A DNA stretch of 64,000 nucleotides, taken from Owenia fusiformis (lineage: Eukaryota; Annelida; Polychaeta; Sabellida; Oweniidae). The stretch covers positions 30,901,001 to 30,965,000 of the forward strand of contig CAIIXF020000012.1 of assembly GCA_903813345.2 (NCBI GenBank). Direction: 5' to 3'. The position numbers and the translations under genes were made by a program. Below are positions 48,718-62,537 of the stretch, in pieces; position 1 is the stretch's first letter; every line of letters starts with the position of its first letter. Under the pieces are notes generated by a model. It saw nothing but the letters and a program-made list of their open reading frames with translations, did not search any database and was not told where the DNA came from.

Positions 48718-50474
48718 ATGTCGATTGTGACAGTACAAATAGGACAATGTGGGAATCAAGTCGGTGAACAGCTGTTCTCTACGATCGCGGAGGACACTTA
48801 TGGCAAATATTCTGGAGTGGGAGTGAAGGACAATGAGACGTACAAAACAGAGGTAGGTGCAGTAAAACCTATACAGGTGGAACACCTTTGGTTTCATTAT
48901 AAAATGTTCTATTTACAGAGGTGTTCCAATTTACAGTATTGCTGTATATGTCATCAAGTCTCTTGCTTTTCTTCAATGGGAGAAAACTTTTGGACGGAGA
49001 AAACAATTTCATGTTGTGACTAGGTGTTCAGATTAAAGGTGTTTGGAAATTTCACTGTACTTTCAGTCATTTCTTTGTCAGAAGAAAAACAGGAAATAAT
49101 AACAATATTTCGTGCTCCACAGATATGAAAATGTTTATATATAACTCCCCGTGGAATAATTTATTTTGACATTTTCTTTTTTCAGGTTGAGAAATGTTTT
49201 TTTACCCTTTCTGAAAAGGGGCCTCCAAAAGCCAAGGCAGTGTTAGTCGATATGGAACCGAAAGTTATAGCTCAATGTAAAACAAATGCTAAAAGATCAG
49301 GTCTATGGAGTTACAATGACTCGTCAAGCTTTTGCCAAAAACGAGGCTCGGGTAACAATTGGGCGCATGGATATTTTAAACACGCTCAAAATGCATCGAT
49401 AAACGTAATGGAGCTCTTAAGAAAGGAGGTAGAAAAGTGTGACCATTTAGGAGGCTTTCTCGTTCTGATGAGCTTAGCCGGAGGGACTGGATCGGGTGTC
49501 GGAGCATATTTATCACAAACAATACGAGACGAATTCCCTAACTCATTCATCGCAAATCAAATAGTTTGGCCATATAACACTGGAGAAGTGATTGTACAAA
49601 ACTACAATGCAATTCTGACCCTGTCGCATCTTTACAATTCATCTGATGCTATATTGATTTTCGAAAATGACCACATGCAAAAGATGTGTACACAGTTAAT
49701 GGGAATCAAGAATATATCGTTCAGAGACATCAACAAGGTCATATGTCACCATCTAGCAGGGGGTTTATTACGTACTAATGGATTCCTCAACTGTAATAGA
49801 CTTAAAACCAATCATCTAGGTGAGTGAGACGTAGGGGATAGATATTTTAGGCTGATGTTTTATCAGAAAAATAGTTTAGCAATTGATTAAAGGAATTCGA
49901 GGGAATTATGTAAAGAAGTAAAAGTTTACCTTGTTGAAACTCATGCTTTTACTTTCCTTGCAATTCTAATTTTACTTTCAGAAAAAGAATTGACATATCG
50001 TATCAAATAAACAAAGAAGAAATTGAAGATTTAAAATGCAGAAATGTTCTTGTAGATTAGAATTGAAAAAGTGTAACAAAAGTAATTTACATCACCCCCT
50101 CAAAGAGACACATCAAATTGCACAAGATTATTTCTGCTATTATGTCACCACAAGAAGTGGTCTCCAACTTTTTTGTGAATGGTGTTTGGCAATTGGTGTT
50201 TGGTGGCTGGTGTTAAGCAATTGACATTTCTGTAACAAATGGCAGGTGATGACATGTTGCATGTTTATGCCTTGTTTTGTATTTATAACAGCATGCAGTC
50301 TTTATTCAGGTGATGTCCTAGAGCACCTTGTATCCCATCCAGACTATAAACTGCTTACAATGCGTGCCATACCTCTGATGTCACAGCACTCAAAGGCCTA
50401 CAGCTCCTACAATTGGCCGGGACTTCTCAAGCATCTCCGTCAAATGTTAGTCGCAAATGCTGCTATGGAAGAAG
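48718..50474 (+). CDS. TUBD1: delta-tubulin, N-terminal 311 residues (3' exons not found)
   Basis: Centriole/basal-body tubulin needed for triplet microtubules (family knowledge). Exons 48718-48852, 49186-49819, 50310-50474; phases agree. Starts [17 protein letters not shown]; the tubulin nucleotide signature AGGTGSG lies at about residues 143-149. Delta-specific stretches include [34 protein letters not shown] and [21 protein letters not shown]. The frame ends in phase 1 at donor GAAG|gtgagg. About 140 C-terminal residues, known from the human protein, were not found in the following 13.5 kb, so the rest lies beyond the window or is lost. A CAGTAAAACCT element starts 8 nt into intron 1. Confidence 0.9.
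48860..49057. mobile_element. CAGTAAAACCT element in TUBD1 intron 1
   Basis: CAGTAAAACCTATACAGGTGG to GGAAATTTCACTG followed by TA; occupies most of a 333-bp intron. Confidence 0.65.
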
Positions 50475-53400
50475 GTGAGGTGTTTGTGGGGGAATTTTCA
50501 TAACATTAGAGCAATAGACCTTTCCGATAGACCATGCCACCTTTTGGAATATCAAAGAAGCTAGAATATCTTGGTTGATTGATGATGTTGTAGGGTGTAG
50601 GTAGTAATCTTCAAAGCAAAATTAGGATAAGATTTTGGGCCAGAAAAGGCCCTAGGGTCCTCAAAATTTCAAAATTTTGGCCGATATTTTGGTCTAAGGG
50701 GTTGACGTTTTTTTCTCAGACCAAAAGAAGAGGCTCGATAGAGAGAGCTTTTTAGATGAGTACAACTTGTTTATTTTCTACACGATCATTATGGAATTTT
50801 CAGACAATATCGGAGGTGTGATGAATTTTTATATTCTAAAATATTATTGTTGAATTATGAAAAACGCATTTTGTAGAACTTTTTTGGCGAAGCGATGAAA
50901 TTCCATCTTATATTTTGTACCGTTTTTCAGTGCGTAAATAGAATGACTTAACGTTTTTTAAGCAGCAAAATAACATATATCGTAACCACATAATAAAGCA
51001 AAGTCTTATTTTCTGTAAAGAAATCGTGATTCGATCCATGAGAAGTATGTCTTAAAATTGATGAGAAAAATGGTTACATTTTTTCAACATTTTTGAGCGA
51101 TCTCTCTAGTAGAATTTTACTTGTGTTAGATAGAGGTCGTCTCGCAAAACCATTATGTGCAATTTTCTCTTAAAATTGATTATCTTTGGAAATGATTCAC
51201 TCGACGAAAATTAGATGTCGTTGCCATGTCGTCTATGGATGGTCTATTTTTCTTAAGTAATTCCAAGGCCGAGAGAAATACCCCGAACGTACCGCGTTCG
51301 TAATTTCAATGTTTTCTGCGTTCGGCCTTTTGATCGTAAACTGTTCTATCATCATTGATGAAAAAGAAGGGTGCGCGAACTTTGAATTTATTCAGTGTGG
51401 GGGTTACCCTTCCCCCATTTGACATGAAGGCCAGAGCTGAATATGACAGCACATGTTAGTGAATGATTGGTAAGTGAAAACAATCTATCTTTATAACGGA
51501 ATATATTCCCTATAGTTAAGTGGATTTCTGGTCACGAAACAAATAAATATGATAGTAACAGTTCAAACAAAGCTTGTCCCCGTCTGTTTTGATTGTTTGA
51601 CCGGGAAACCAATGGGGTCTTCTCATCTGCATAATCAAGTCACCTTATATCGCACTATTAGAGCTGGGTAACTGGTAAGCAGAAAACACAATCGCCACTT
51701 CAAGTACATTTCACTGTTTTTTCTTTCTTTTTTCTTAGCTCTCATTTATGTATCATACGTTTAGTCAATCAATTTTTTGTAGCTGAGCTAACGATTTGAA
51801 CGAATTGCAATGAAATGACCTTTATGCGGTCTGGCCACGTACGGCCTGTTGATTTCTACGGGGACCGCAGAAATTAACAAATATTGTAACTCCGAGTTAT
51901 AAAATCTACGGCTTCCCTTCACTGATATAATTGATCTGCGGTCTACTTACGGCCACTGTGCGACAAATGTGACTGGGGAGTAAATTGATCTGCGGTTGAC
52001 GTAGTCGCCTTTCAAGTTAAGTATTGAGATTTCTATTCTAACCTTCACTTAAGAAACATAACATTAACTAGGATGTGGCTCTGCGGCTGCTGCAGAAAAA
52101 CCGAGTGTATTATTTACATACAATAATGTTATCGTATATACATGCTGGTTGCCAAAATGTGGCTCTGCGGCTGTGTCGCCGTTGGACAATATACAAAAAT
52201 GTTTATAATGGACAATTGATAAGCTTTCTCGATAATGTAGTAATAACAAATCGCATTTCAAAATTAAAAACTTTCCGACCACCTGTAAAACCTTTTCTAT
52301 CTTTAGCATCATAAATTCATTAATGCCCATTATTATTCTGTTGAGAACATGATGCTAAAAATCTTTGAAATCCTAAACAATTGAGGTTATAAGGAAAAAG
52401 GTTTGTCCGAAAAATTTTCATAAACATTTTAAAGACATAGACTTAGTTTATCTCGCCGCTTAGAGCCTAAGTGATCTTATTCACTAATACATACACCGTT
52501 CACTCAGTAATACTGCATTTACAATTACCGTTCTATTTTCATAACGTTAAACGACCAAATAGAAATCATTTTCTTGCTAATTCGTACTACGTGACTCAAA
52601 CGCAATAAAATACATTTCTTGTATAGTGATAAGACCTGATACATTTCAATTTATTTTAGTATTCCCACGATTTGTTATGGGGTAATGACCATAGATGAAT
52701 TTTATTTGTAATTATGATGGCTAGTTTTTAGTCGAGTTACAGCACTAGTACTTCCATTGGCTGACTTGTTTAAACTAACACTTCTCCCTACAATGTACAA
52801 CAGTTTTTAATGCATGTAGGCATACACCCATTGCAAGCAGAAACACCGCACTTCAATTTGTACAGCAGTAAGGGTCGAGCACATGTTGTAAAAGCTGCAT
52901 ACCGAATTTTCCCTCAAATATTTGTAAAAGTTGTTTCAATTTAAAGGCTGGATTTGAGATAACGTATAAGCCTTGTGAGACGTGACCTATATATATCATA
53001 CAGGAGTCGATTTAATATTTTACGCTCACACATATCTGACATTGCCTAACATGTTATAAATTGAGAGATTACAAAATATATGCAATTAGCATTTATATCA
53101 AAGTTAGCTAGAACAACCATTTTGCGACAATTAGCCCACGTTATGGCTTGGTCACATAGGTGTCTGGCCGATTGAGTGTTTTGTTCAAAATTGTATTTGT
53201 TTGAAACAAAATACTCAATCGGCCGAGGGCCGACCGATGAATCGCAGCAAATATGAACCTGACATTATGTAACGTTCCCTTTTTTACAAATACAATGTAT
53301 CTTGGGCTTTCTTATATTTTGATATTGGTTGCTTATTTTCACGGCTTGATTGACGCACAAATATTTTCATTGTACGTGCTCATGACAGGTTTAGGCATTA

Positions 53401-54647
53401 ATGGGTGACAACGTCTGTCAAAATATTGCACGTTGGTTGTGTTGACGTGATTTATGACTGAATACATATTAAAACTAGTACTGCTTTTGAAAAGTTTTTA
53501 AAAAAGTATGGAAGAGTCTAACCTGCTCGTTAAAGATATTAAGTTGTATTATGTATTGTACACGTAACTACATTAATTGTATGTACCTACATTGTAACAC
53601 AACGGTGTTGCATGGTGTACTTAGTAATGTTTATGCGGATTAGCAATGTCATGAACAAAATTGAGCAGAATGTGATCCCCTCGATTTTTGTGAATTTCTA
53701 ATTTCAGGGACTTTCTCTCAAAACAGACCCCAAGTTAGTCATGGAAACACTTTCTTAATCTCTCAAGCAACTTTAAGGTAGATGTGTTTTTGGGGAATTT
53801 TTATACAGTCTAATTTTAACGAAGCCACACATTACTTTCAAATATGGACCTCTTTCCAATGTTGTCCACAACTTTCAGTTTTGCATAAAGACTGCACTAT
53901 TGTAGCGAGAAAAGAGTGTGGACAATATTTCGTTTATAAAATGTATGAAAACGAGAAAATACAGTGACTTACTTTTTAAAAATAAAAAATAAGTCGGCTA
54001 CTTCATTTTCCAATTTTTATATAACGTTCACTACGCTCTGTTCTGGTTACCTTTAGTGTACTCTTTGTGTAAATGTGAAAGATGTAGAGAGCGTATGAAA
54101 AATACGCCTCGCACTTTTTTGTCAGATTTCAGACATAATTAACTTCAAGGTAATATACAAATTGGGAAATAATATTAGTATTGAAACATCACTGAGGGCG
54201 GTCCCAACAAAATCTCTATATGTCAACCTTGCTTGAAGCATCAAATTGATTAATTTGAGTGTTCACGGAATGTGTGTGTCAACAATGGATGCTTTTTGTT
54301 TGATACGTTTATTTCGTACACTCGTATGATTGATATAATCAATAACTTCAAAAATACATGCTCAATCTAGAATGTTTTGTTAATTAGGGGTACAATGTTT
54401 AGGACACTAAAGACTAAAAGAGTTTTTACACAATGATTATACAGTTTGTATAACATTCAAGGACAGGTTGACCGAACAAGCTCAATGAATATGTACGTAC
54501 TAACATATAACAACTGAATACACTCCCTGGAGTGAATTGAACTTACACTTGTACAGAATCGGTTTCCGTGTTCAGCCTCGTACTTGAAGCACAGTTGAAT
54601 TTAGAAACATATTATAACGAATGCGTCAGGTCTAATAAGTCTCAGCA
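50475..54647. other. no gene recognised; possible TUBD1 intron
   Basis: Scanned for delta-tubulin C-terminal motifs and other spliced coding; none supported. Acceptor-like sites at about 50930 and 53708 do not continue a recognisable tubulin. Confidence 0.4.
53140..53275. mobile_element. GGTCACAT palindromic MITE, copy B
   Basis: GGCTTGGTCACATAGGTG to AAATATGAACCTGACATTA with core GGCCGATTGAGTGTTTTG / CAAAATACTCAATCGGCC. Confidence 0.7.
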
Positions 54648-54738
54648 ATGTACCCAAAAGCAAAAGCGACCGACCCAAGACGGGAAAGGCTACAGTTGTC
54701 TGTGATGCTTCTGAAAGCTGGCACATCACAAATCAAGA
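54648..54738 (+). CDS. possible first coding exon of an unknown gene
   Basis: ATG at 54648 opens 30 codons starting MYPKAKATDPRRERLQLSVM and ends at donor CAAGA|gtgagt in phase 1. Composition is protein-like and the donor is good, but I recognise no family. The only phase-compatible acceptor seen downstream (61282) would give a stop after nine residues. Confidence 0.3.
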
Positions 54739-54963
54739 GTGAGTATGCCCCCCCCCCACCCCAATAACGTTTGAAAGGTCGTATAAAGTGCGACCACTCG
54801 TACCTCTCATGATATCATGATATACATAATTGTTTTTGGATATTGCTTTTGTGTGGGTCAAGTAAATTGGAGCATTTGGTTGAGAGGTGTTATCATTGAT
54901 GCCCTCCATTTATTAATAGGGACGGAATAAGTCACTACAAAACCCCAGATGAAAACGTCATAA

Positions 54964-55363
54964 GGTACAGCTGGAAAGTAACATTTTGGTAAAACATTTC
55001 TATACCTGCACATGTTATTTTCTGGTACAAAATAAAGTATGAAGGCATGTGTCAATTTCCTTGCCTTTTTAAGGAAAGTATCATTACATTGTCTTCTTTT
55101 AGAGTATCTGGTAGGAGTTCAATGGGAACTCCAGGACATTCCGATATTCCACACTTTCTATTTTTCTTTCAAAGTTTTCAGACAACACAGGAACTATCAT
55201 TGACCTGTTTCCAGGTTTACTAAAAATAGACAGTGTAATGATCCTTTCCTGAAAAAAACAAAGAAATACACACATGACTTCATACTTAATTTTGTACCAG
55301 AAAATAACATGTGCAGGTATATACTAGCAATTTTTTACCAAAATGTTACTTTCCAGCTGTACC
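54964..55363. mobile_element. GGTACAGCTGGAAAGTAAC fold-back MITE, 400 bp
   Basis: Ends GGTACAGCTGGAAAGTAACA and its inverse; right flank TTAA, left flank ATAA (one mismatch), suggesting a TTAA-target family. Confidence 0.6.
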
Positions 55364-55696
55364 TTAAACTGGTCTGTATAGGATTTTTACATAAACTGTT
55401 TCAATATGGTCATTTGATTGCTTAGTTTTAAATTCAAAGTACTCTCAAACATTTCTGTTTTGACTGTAGCTTCATTCAAGATAGTTGCCGACATTCTTTC
55501 GTTTTCGAAAACTACCGATTTCTGCTAAACTAAGTTGAATAGTACTAATAACGTCATTTCATCTTATTTCCACATACTGGTCAAGTCGATATAGTAAATT
55601 CTAATACGATACCTGAAGTCACAATAGCTACAACAATTGAATTAATGGTCTTTATTGGAATATGTATGGCCGCCAAAATTCATAAATACAAAGAGT

Positions 55697-55808
55697 AGTA
55701 CAATAACGTCATTTCGAAGGGCAATATACTGAAATATTGGATTGAGCGCCGAAGGCCCAAGGTCCAATATTTTTCTATATTGCTCGCAGAAATGACGTTA
55801 TTACGAGT
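55697..55808. mobile_element. AATAACGTCATTTC palindrome
   Basis: AATAACGTCATTTCGAAGGGC at the left is inverted at the right (CAGAAATGACGTTATT), with CAATATACTGAAATATTGGA between. About 110 bp. Confidence 0.5.
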
Positions 55809-56700
55809 ATTACCACCGTTAATGACCAGAGCTGGAATAGCAAGAAAACCTTACGCGCTGAACGATATCTAATTTCTTGGGGAAAATTGCCGATTGTAAA
55901 ATGCATTATCCTATACCAAGTAGAGTTTTAGGAAGATAAGTTGGTAATATATATCCCGTATCCTGATTTTGAGGTTTCCATATCCAGAACCTCCAAATCT
56001 CCCGCCATATCTCCCGCTTCGGTGCATATCTTCCCGCTTCCGGTGCATATCTTCCCGCTTCCGGTAATGCAATAAAATGACTTTGCATATGAATGATTTG
56101 TTTATTTTCACACCTTGTACTATTGAAATGGCCATATGCTCCTGAAAACTCTACTTGGTATAGGATAAAGCAGTTATGTACGGTCGGTTTGGATATTGGG
56201 TTCATTCCTCGTGAGATATGCACATCTACCATCAGTCCCTACGGTCCCTCAGGTAGATATGCATATCTCCCTCTGGATAAACCCCATATCCAAAACCTCC
56301 CAGTACATAACCCTTATTTATTGACCGGCAATATGGCCCGCCAATATGACGTAACTGCTCATGTTGATATAGTAAAATAAATGCCTTCTAAACTAGCACT
56401 CATAACCCTAGAATAGGACCGGTAAGGTGGTAATAATTGTTTTTCTTGTCTGTCTATCATATTAGAATTGATTTCATGATTAATGTCAAATATATGACCT
56501 CAGATTTTATTCTGGCAATTGCTACGCGATTTCGGTCTTTTAACAATGAGTAGAATATAATTTTTGGTCATACATTGCGCCATAAATTATAAAATATCGG
56601 TCTTTATTCCTTAAATAAATGCCTTCTAAACTAGCACTTATACCCCTAGAACAGGCCTGGTGATACCGTGGTCACATTGCTCCGATTCGGAGTATTTTTA

Positions 56701-57085
56701 TTCAATTCAATATGTATCTAAGCGCAAAACTAATCATTTATCCGCGTCTATGGTATTTTGTGGTTCATGGTATTTCACAAACACAAAGTTGATCATCATT
56801 TTTTATTCATAGAATATATTTTGACATTTCATATCTAAAACATAATATTGTAGTGGCTCTGGTTATCGAATTATAATATATAACTCGGTATTATTCAATT
56901 CAATATGTATCTAAGCGCAAAACTAATCATTTATCCGCGTCTATGGTATTTTGTGGTTCATGGTATTTCACAAACACAAAGTTGATCATCATTTTTTATT
57001 CATAGAATATATTTTGACATTTCATATCTAAAACATAATATTGTAGTGGCTCTGGTTATCGAATTATAATATATAACTCGGTATA
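56701..57085. repeat. 193-bp direct tandem duplication
   Basis: The block starting TTCAATTCAATATGTATC occurs at 56701 and 56894 and looks identical, implying a recent event. It contains a relative of the 31245 retroelement tail. Confidence 0.9.
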
Positions 57086-57286
57086 GGCTTAATATACTTA
57101 TCTAGATGTAACCAAAATCTTTATAAATCATGTAAAAACTCCTACGTATTTAGGAACCCTTATTATAACAATTTGGATTAGTGTTCGTCTTCGAAAGTAA
57201 GGACGTCAGCAAGGAAGTATTTTAAGCGATTTTTAAAAAGGCGATTATATCCAAGAGGCCTAAATATTGCATATCAGAGCTATATA

Positions 57287-58365
57287 CAGGGCGTTCAATA
57301 AATACTGATAAAATTGCTGAATTTTTTTTATATTTCTGACTAACTTTTCTACTGAACGTTGTTGAGTATTGTGCTGTGAGAATTACAAGAATGCACTCTA
57401 ACAGGAAGGTGGTACTGGATGGAGCCTAAGATGGTTCGCTGTAGTTTAGATATATATGCACGAAAATCTTTTCAAAAGAACCACTTCAAATGTGAACATT
57501 TTCATAATATAATACTAAGATACCTTGGCATCAAGGAAGTGCACTCTAACAGGAAGGTGGTACTGGATGGAGCCTAAGATGGTTCGCCGTGGTTTAGATC
57601 TGCACGAAAATATTTTCAAAAGAACCACTTCAAATGTTAACAGTCATTAATAATTTTATTTTGAATCGATTTTGACAGTTGGGTAATACACACTGGTACT
57701 AAGATACCTTGGCATCACTTAACATGGCTGCTGAACAGAATATATCAATGATATTCATCAAATTAGAAGCAGCGTCAAGTTCTATATACATGCAACCATA
57801 AGTTAATCAAAATAGGATGCAACAAAGGACATTAATGAAGGTTTTGGGGAGGACACTATATCTATCCCTGGCATATATCATTGGTTCTGCTATTTCAAAT
57901 AGGGAGAAAGTCAGTTGAAGATGAACCCAGACAGGAGTGACCAAAAGCTGTAACTTCCCATAGTCAGATTGATGCAATATACTTATTGAATGAATTCCTA
58001 TCAGAAAAATTGCAGACATGACTAATTCAAATTTTGGTTGCACGCATCATTTTATTCATAATGATTTAGAAATGACATTGATTTGTGATAAGTTTGTGCG
58101 CAAACAATTGACTGAGGAACAATTTTCATTTTGATGATTTTGAATTCAATGGTGTCAAATTATTCGAGAAAGATTTGTCTTTTGATATCCAAAGTATGTT
58201 TTAGGGAAAAATCAAAATTATGAAAAATATTGAACTTTTTGTAAGTGTAACATATTTTTTTAGACACACTGTATATTACTCAACGATCCACACTAAAATA
58301 ATTAGTTAGATATCTGAAAAAATAAAAAGTTACAGCATTTTTATCAGTACTTATTGAACGCCCTG
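57287..58365. mobile_element. mariner-like element, CAGGGCGTTCAATAA ends, TA target
   Basis: Ends CAGGGCGTTCAATAAATACT and AGTACTTATTGAACGCCCTG with TA on both sides; 1079 bp. An inner block starting GCACTCTAACAGGAAGGTGG is duplicated (about 57392 and 57540). Codons such as EPKMVRRGLDLHE are visible but frames are broken. Confidence 0.8.
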
Positions 58366-59199
58366 TAAAACCTCTTCAGTTTGATTATCGATGATTTTAT
58401 TTGTGTCTTATCTGCGTCCGATATTTTTTAATTTTTAATTATTTTTTTTCTTCGACACCATCCTCATTATCTCAAAAGAACATTGGTTGATTGAGTTTTA
58501 ACGAGTTATATTATTTTACAGGCTATACGTATTAACATGTATAAGTCCAATTCGTTCGAATAGGTAGGGTTCTTTGGCAGGAGTTTTTAGCAGAACCGAG
58601 GCCTGTTTGAAATTATGCAAATGTTGTCTGTAATGCATGCAAGTTGAAGAGAAGATGGTGTGCACCCATACATGTATTACTGTACTTCCAGGTGCAAGAT
58701 GACGACGATAACTCTGGCGACAACGATGACTGATGGTGCTCATGATGATGACGACGGATTATAATACGAAGTGTGAACTCGGAAACTAATTTTTGGAAAT
58801 ACGTTGTCCTTGAAGCAATCTTTTATCTCTGACAATTGACTCAGGCTAACTCGGATTCATTGCTCTTGTATGTATTTCAATATATTTATGAAAGTGAAAC
58901 TTATCTTGAACGTTCACATTGGTTACATCCTAGAGAGTCCTGTATATCTTTCGATATATGTATCTCTAGGGTTTATAAAAATATTTGTCTTTTTCTATGT
59001 ACTCTTCGGTAAATGTATCCAAGTCGTATCAGGTTCAGGTTCAATATAACGAGTGTAACAATGGCAACAAAGATGTTGATATTGTTTATGATGAGAAGAT
59101 ATTATTTGGGAAGAGGTATTGAATGTCATTTGTTCGTAGTAATAATTAGTCTTGAAAAGATGCTTTTATATCATGTAGATAATTATAGCTTATAAAGCA

Positions 59200-60715
59200 C
59201 TGGAACATGTTTGGCACGACAATTGAGTGGAATTAACTAATGAAACATGAAGAGCAGCTAACAACTGTAGATAATAAATAATAAACTGAGTTTGGCATGA
59301 CAATTGAGCGGAGCTGACTTGTAAAAAATGAAGGTTAGGTTGAAAACATGTAGATAATAGGAAATAAACAGGGTTTGGCATGACAATCGTGTGGAATTAG
59401 CTTTTGAAACATGAAGAGGCGATTGACAACATGTAGAGAAAAAAATAAACGGAATTTGGCATGACAGTTGAGTGGAATTCGCTTTTGAAACCTAAAGGGC
59501 GGTTGACAACTGTATCTTAATACGAAATAAACCGAGTTTGGCATGGCAATTGAGTGAAGCTAGCTTGTAAAAAGAAAGAAGAGATTGAAAACATGAAGAT
59601 AATACGAAATAAACAGAGTTTGACATTACTGTTGGGTGGAATTAGCTTGTGAAACATGAAGAGGCGATTGACAACTTGTAGATAAATGATGCTTGACAAT
59701 TGAGTGGAATTAGCTTTTGAAACATGAAGAGGCGATTAACAACTTGTAGATAAATTATGTTTGACAATTGAGTGGAATTAGCTTGTGAAACATGGAGAGG
59801 CGATTGACAACTTGTAGATAAATGAAATATAAAACGTTTCGCATGACAATTGAGTGGAATTCGCTTATGAAACTTGAGGGGCGGTTGACAACTGTATCTT
59901 AAAACGAAATAAACCGAGTTTGGCATGACAATTGAGTGGAGCTAGCTTGTAAAAGATAAAGAAGAGATTGAAAACATGTAGATAATACGAAATGAACAGA
60001 TTTTGACATGACAATTGGCAGGAATTAGCTTGTGAAACACGAAGAGGCGATTGTCAACTTGTAGATAAATGAAATAAACAGAGTTTGGCATGACAATTGA
60101 GTGGAATTAGCATATGAAAATTACGAAATAAACTGAGTTCGGCATGACAATTGATTGTCGCTTATGAGACCCGAGGGGCGGTTGACAACTGTATCTTAAA
60201 ATGAAATAAACCGAGTTGGGCATGACAATTGAGTGGAGCTAGCTTGTAAAAAATAAAGAAGCGATTGAAAAAATGTAGATAATACGAAATAAACTGATTT
60301 TGACATGACATTTGGCAGGAATTAGCTTGTGAAACACGAAGAGGCGATTGTCAACTTGTAGATAAATGAAATAAACAGAGTTTGGCATGACAATTGAGTG
60401 GAATTAGCATATGAAAATTACGAAATAAACTGAGTTTGGCATGACAATTGAGTAGAGCTAGCTTGTAAAACATAAAGAAGCGATTGAAAACATGTATATA
60501 ATACGAAATAAACAGAGTTTGGTATGACAATTGTTTGATTAGCTTTTGAAACAATGCGATAGACAACTTGTAGATAAATGAAATAAACAGTGTTTGGCAT
60601 GACAATATGAGTGGAATTAGCTTATGAAACATGAAGAGTGGTTAAACAATTACTGAAGATAATACGAAATAAACAGAGTTTGACATGACATTTAAGTGGC
60701 TTGTTATTGAAAGAA
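59200..60715. repeat. 1.5-kb diverged minisatellite
   Basis: About eighteen to twenty units of roughly 75-80 bp with GTTTGGCATGACAATTGAGT, GGAATTAGCTTGTGAAAC, GAAGAGGCGATTGACAAC and TAGATAATACGAAATAAAC. Minus-strand frames are repeat artefacts. Confidence 0.9.
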
Positions 60716-62537
60716 AGAAAGAATAAGATTAACAACTGCCATGTGGCATGGCATTGCCTCAAATAAGAGCGATGAGACCTATATTTTAGCAAAATAACAG
60801 AAACCGTACATTTCTTTTCTTGCTTCTATGTTTCAAGTTTCACTAATTCTGAACAAAGCCCAGATGACACAAGAAAGCCCAGTTGATTTCACACAATTCT
60901 CTCGATCTACATGTACGACAAATCGATCAACTTTACTTTCATGCGGTGAAAACATTACTTTTCGATGCTTTAGACATATTTAATGTAATAAATAATGACA
61001 AACTAGATGAATTACTAGAACTAATTAACTAGTATGTTTGAATAAGTTTTAGCTCTTCCATTTCATCATGTGAAAAACCATAGGATTTGCAAGCTGTCTT
61101 GAAACATGTAGTTCCTGTTTCAAGCTTTATCTTTTCTTGCGATTTTGGATTTACTTGTTTCGATTTATGGTACCCCGAGACGATAACAATATCAATAGAA
61201 TGGGAATATTGGTCATGGATGTTTATATAAGTTATGGGAAATACAACAAGTAACTTGATTATATATATTTCTTATATTTCAGATAGGATCGGGTCGAGAT
61301 ACTGCATATAAAAAAGAATTATTTAATGGAGAGGCATACGTGTTGACATCTTTCTGTGATGAGCACGAGGATGAGCATGTTATGTGATGTTAGATATGGT
61401 ATGATTGCACCGCATCGCATATTGCTACACTCCAACACAAAACTGTGTCAGTCACATCTTGTCAAAGGAGAATATTGCCTATCATATCTTACTATCTATC
61501 ATATGTAAGACAAACCAAGAACTGCTTTCTACAAGGAACGCCGTGTTGATATTCTGCATGATCTGGGTGAAGGTGAAACTCAACAACTCATACCATTCAA
61601 CATACCACTAACTGGTACCAGTGTGGTAAACATAACAGTAATTTCTGTAATAGACTTTAAAATCAACACGATGAAAATTCCAATAGACTTATAATCAAAC
61701 TGTATTTATATTTGTGATTTTTCTTTTTTCTATGAACTTTGCATGTAGGTCTCTTCAGACTAGTTCAAAAATTGAATTATGGGCTCTCATTCCCAGGTAG
61801 AGAACATGAACATGTAAACCCCTATTGAGATGACATATGTTTCTGATTGGTCAAAATCGAAAAACAAAATGTCGTCCTCAAAACTTTCGAAATACGCTTC
61901 GATATATATATTTTTTGTTCATTTTTTGCATGTTGACCAATATCATAACTTTATATTTCACATCAACCTAAATATAGATGTACATAATATGCCTACATGA
62001 ATTTAACACCACATCAGGGTGTAGATATGCCATATTTTGTCTTCCATGGATAATGAATAAAAATCGTTTATCAAAGTTTATCGAGAGTATATGATTTTGA
62101 CCACTCCAACAAGAATTTTGATATGTCATTAACCTTATCATATTTATATTTATTATAATCATAAAAAACAATGCTAAATTGTGATTCTTCCAATGTATGA
62201 AGACTGTACGATCGCTTCGAAAAGAATTATCTCAAATAGTAACATTCGAGTAGAATGTGTGCATGTAGATGTGTAAAACTATGCATTAGGTTAGTGTTAT
62301 AAATCTTTTACTTGTCATAGTAATCAAAAATAATTATCAGATTTTTACAGTGTTTTATATTGCATCATGGCATTTACAGACACTCACAAAGTTACCATTG
62401 TAGTGATTGTACAAGTAGCTACGTTAGGCTACACAACGGGGCTTCACAGATGTACTTACGATGGTACTAAAAATAACACATATAGAATACGATAAAGCGC
62501 TGAATGTAGACTCAGTTGAGTTATTGTTCGGGGATAA

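Noticed and set aside
59190-60632. Minus-strand frames of 60-94 codons
   Set aside because: Repeat units of the 59200-60715 minisatellite.
61283-61387. Possible TUBD1 terminal exon
   Set aside because: Phase 1 continuation from 50474 hits a stop within ten codons, and the open phase does not resemble the delta-tubulin C-terminus.
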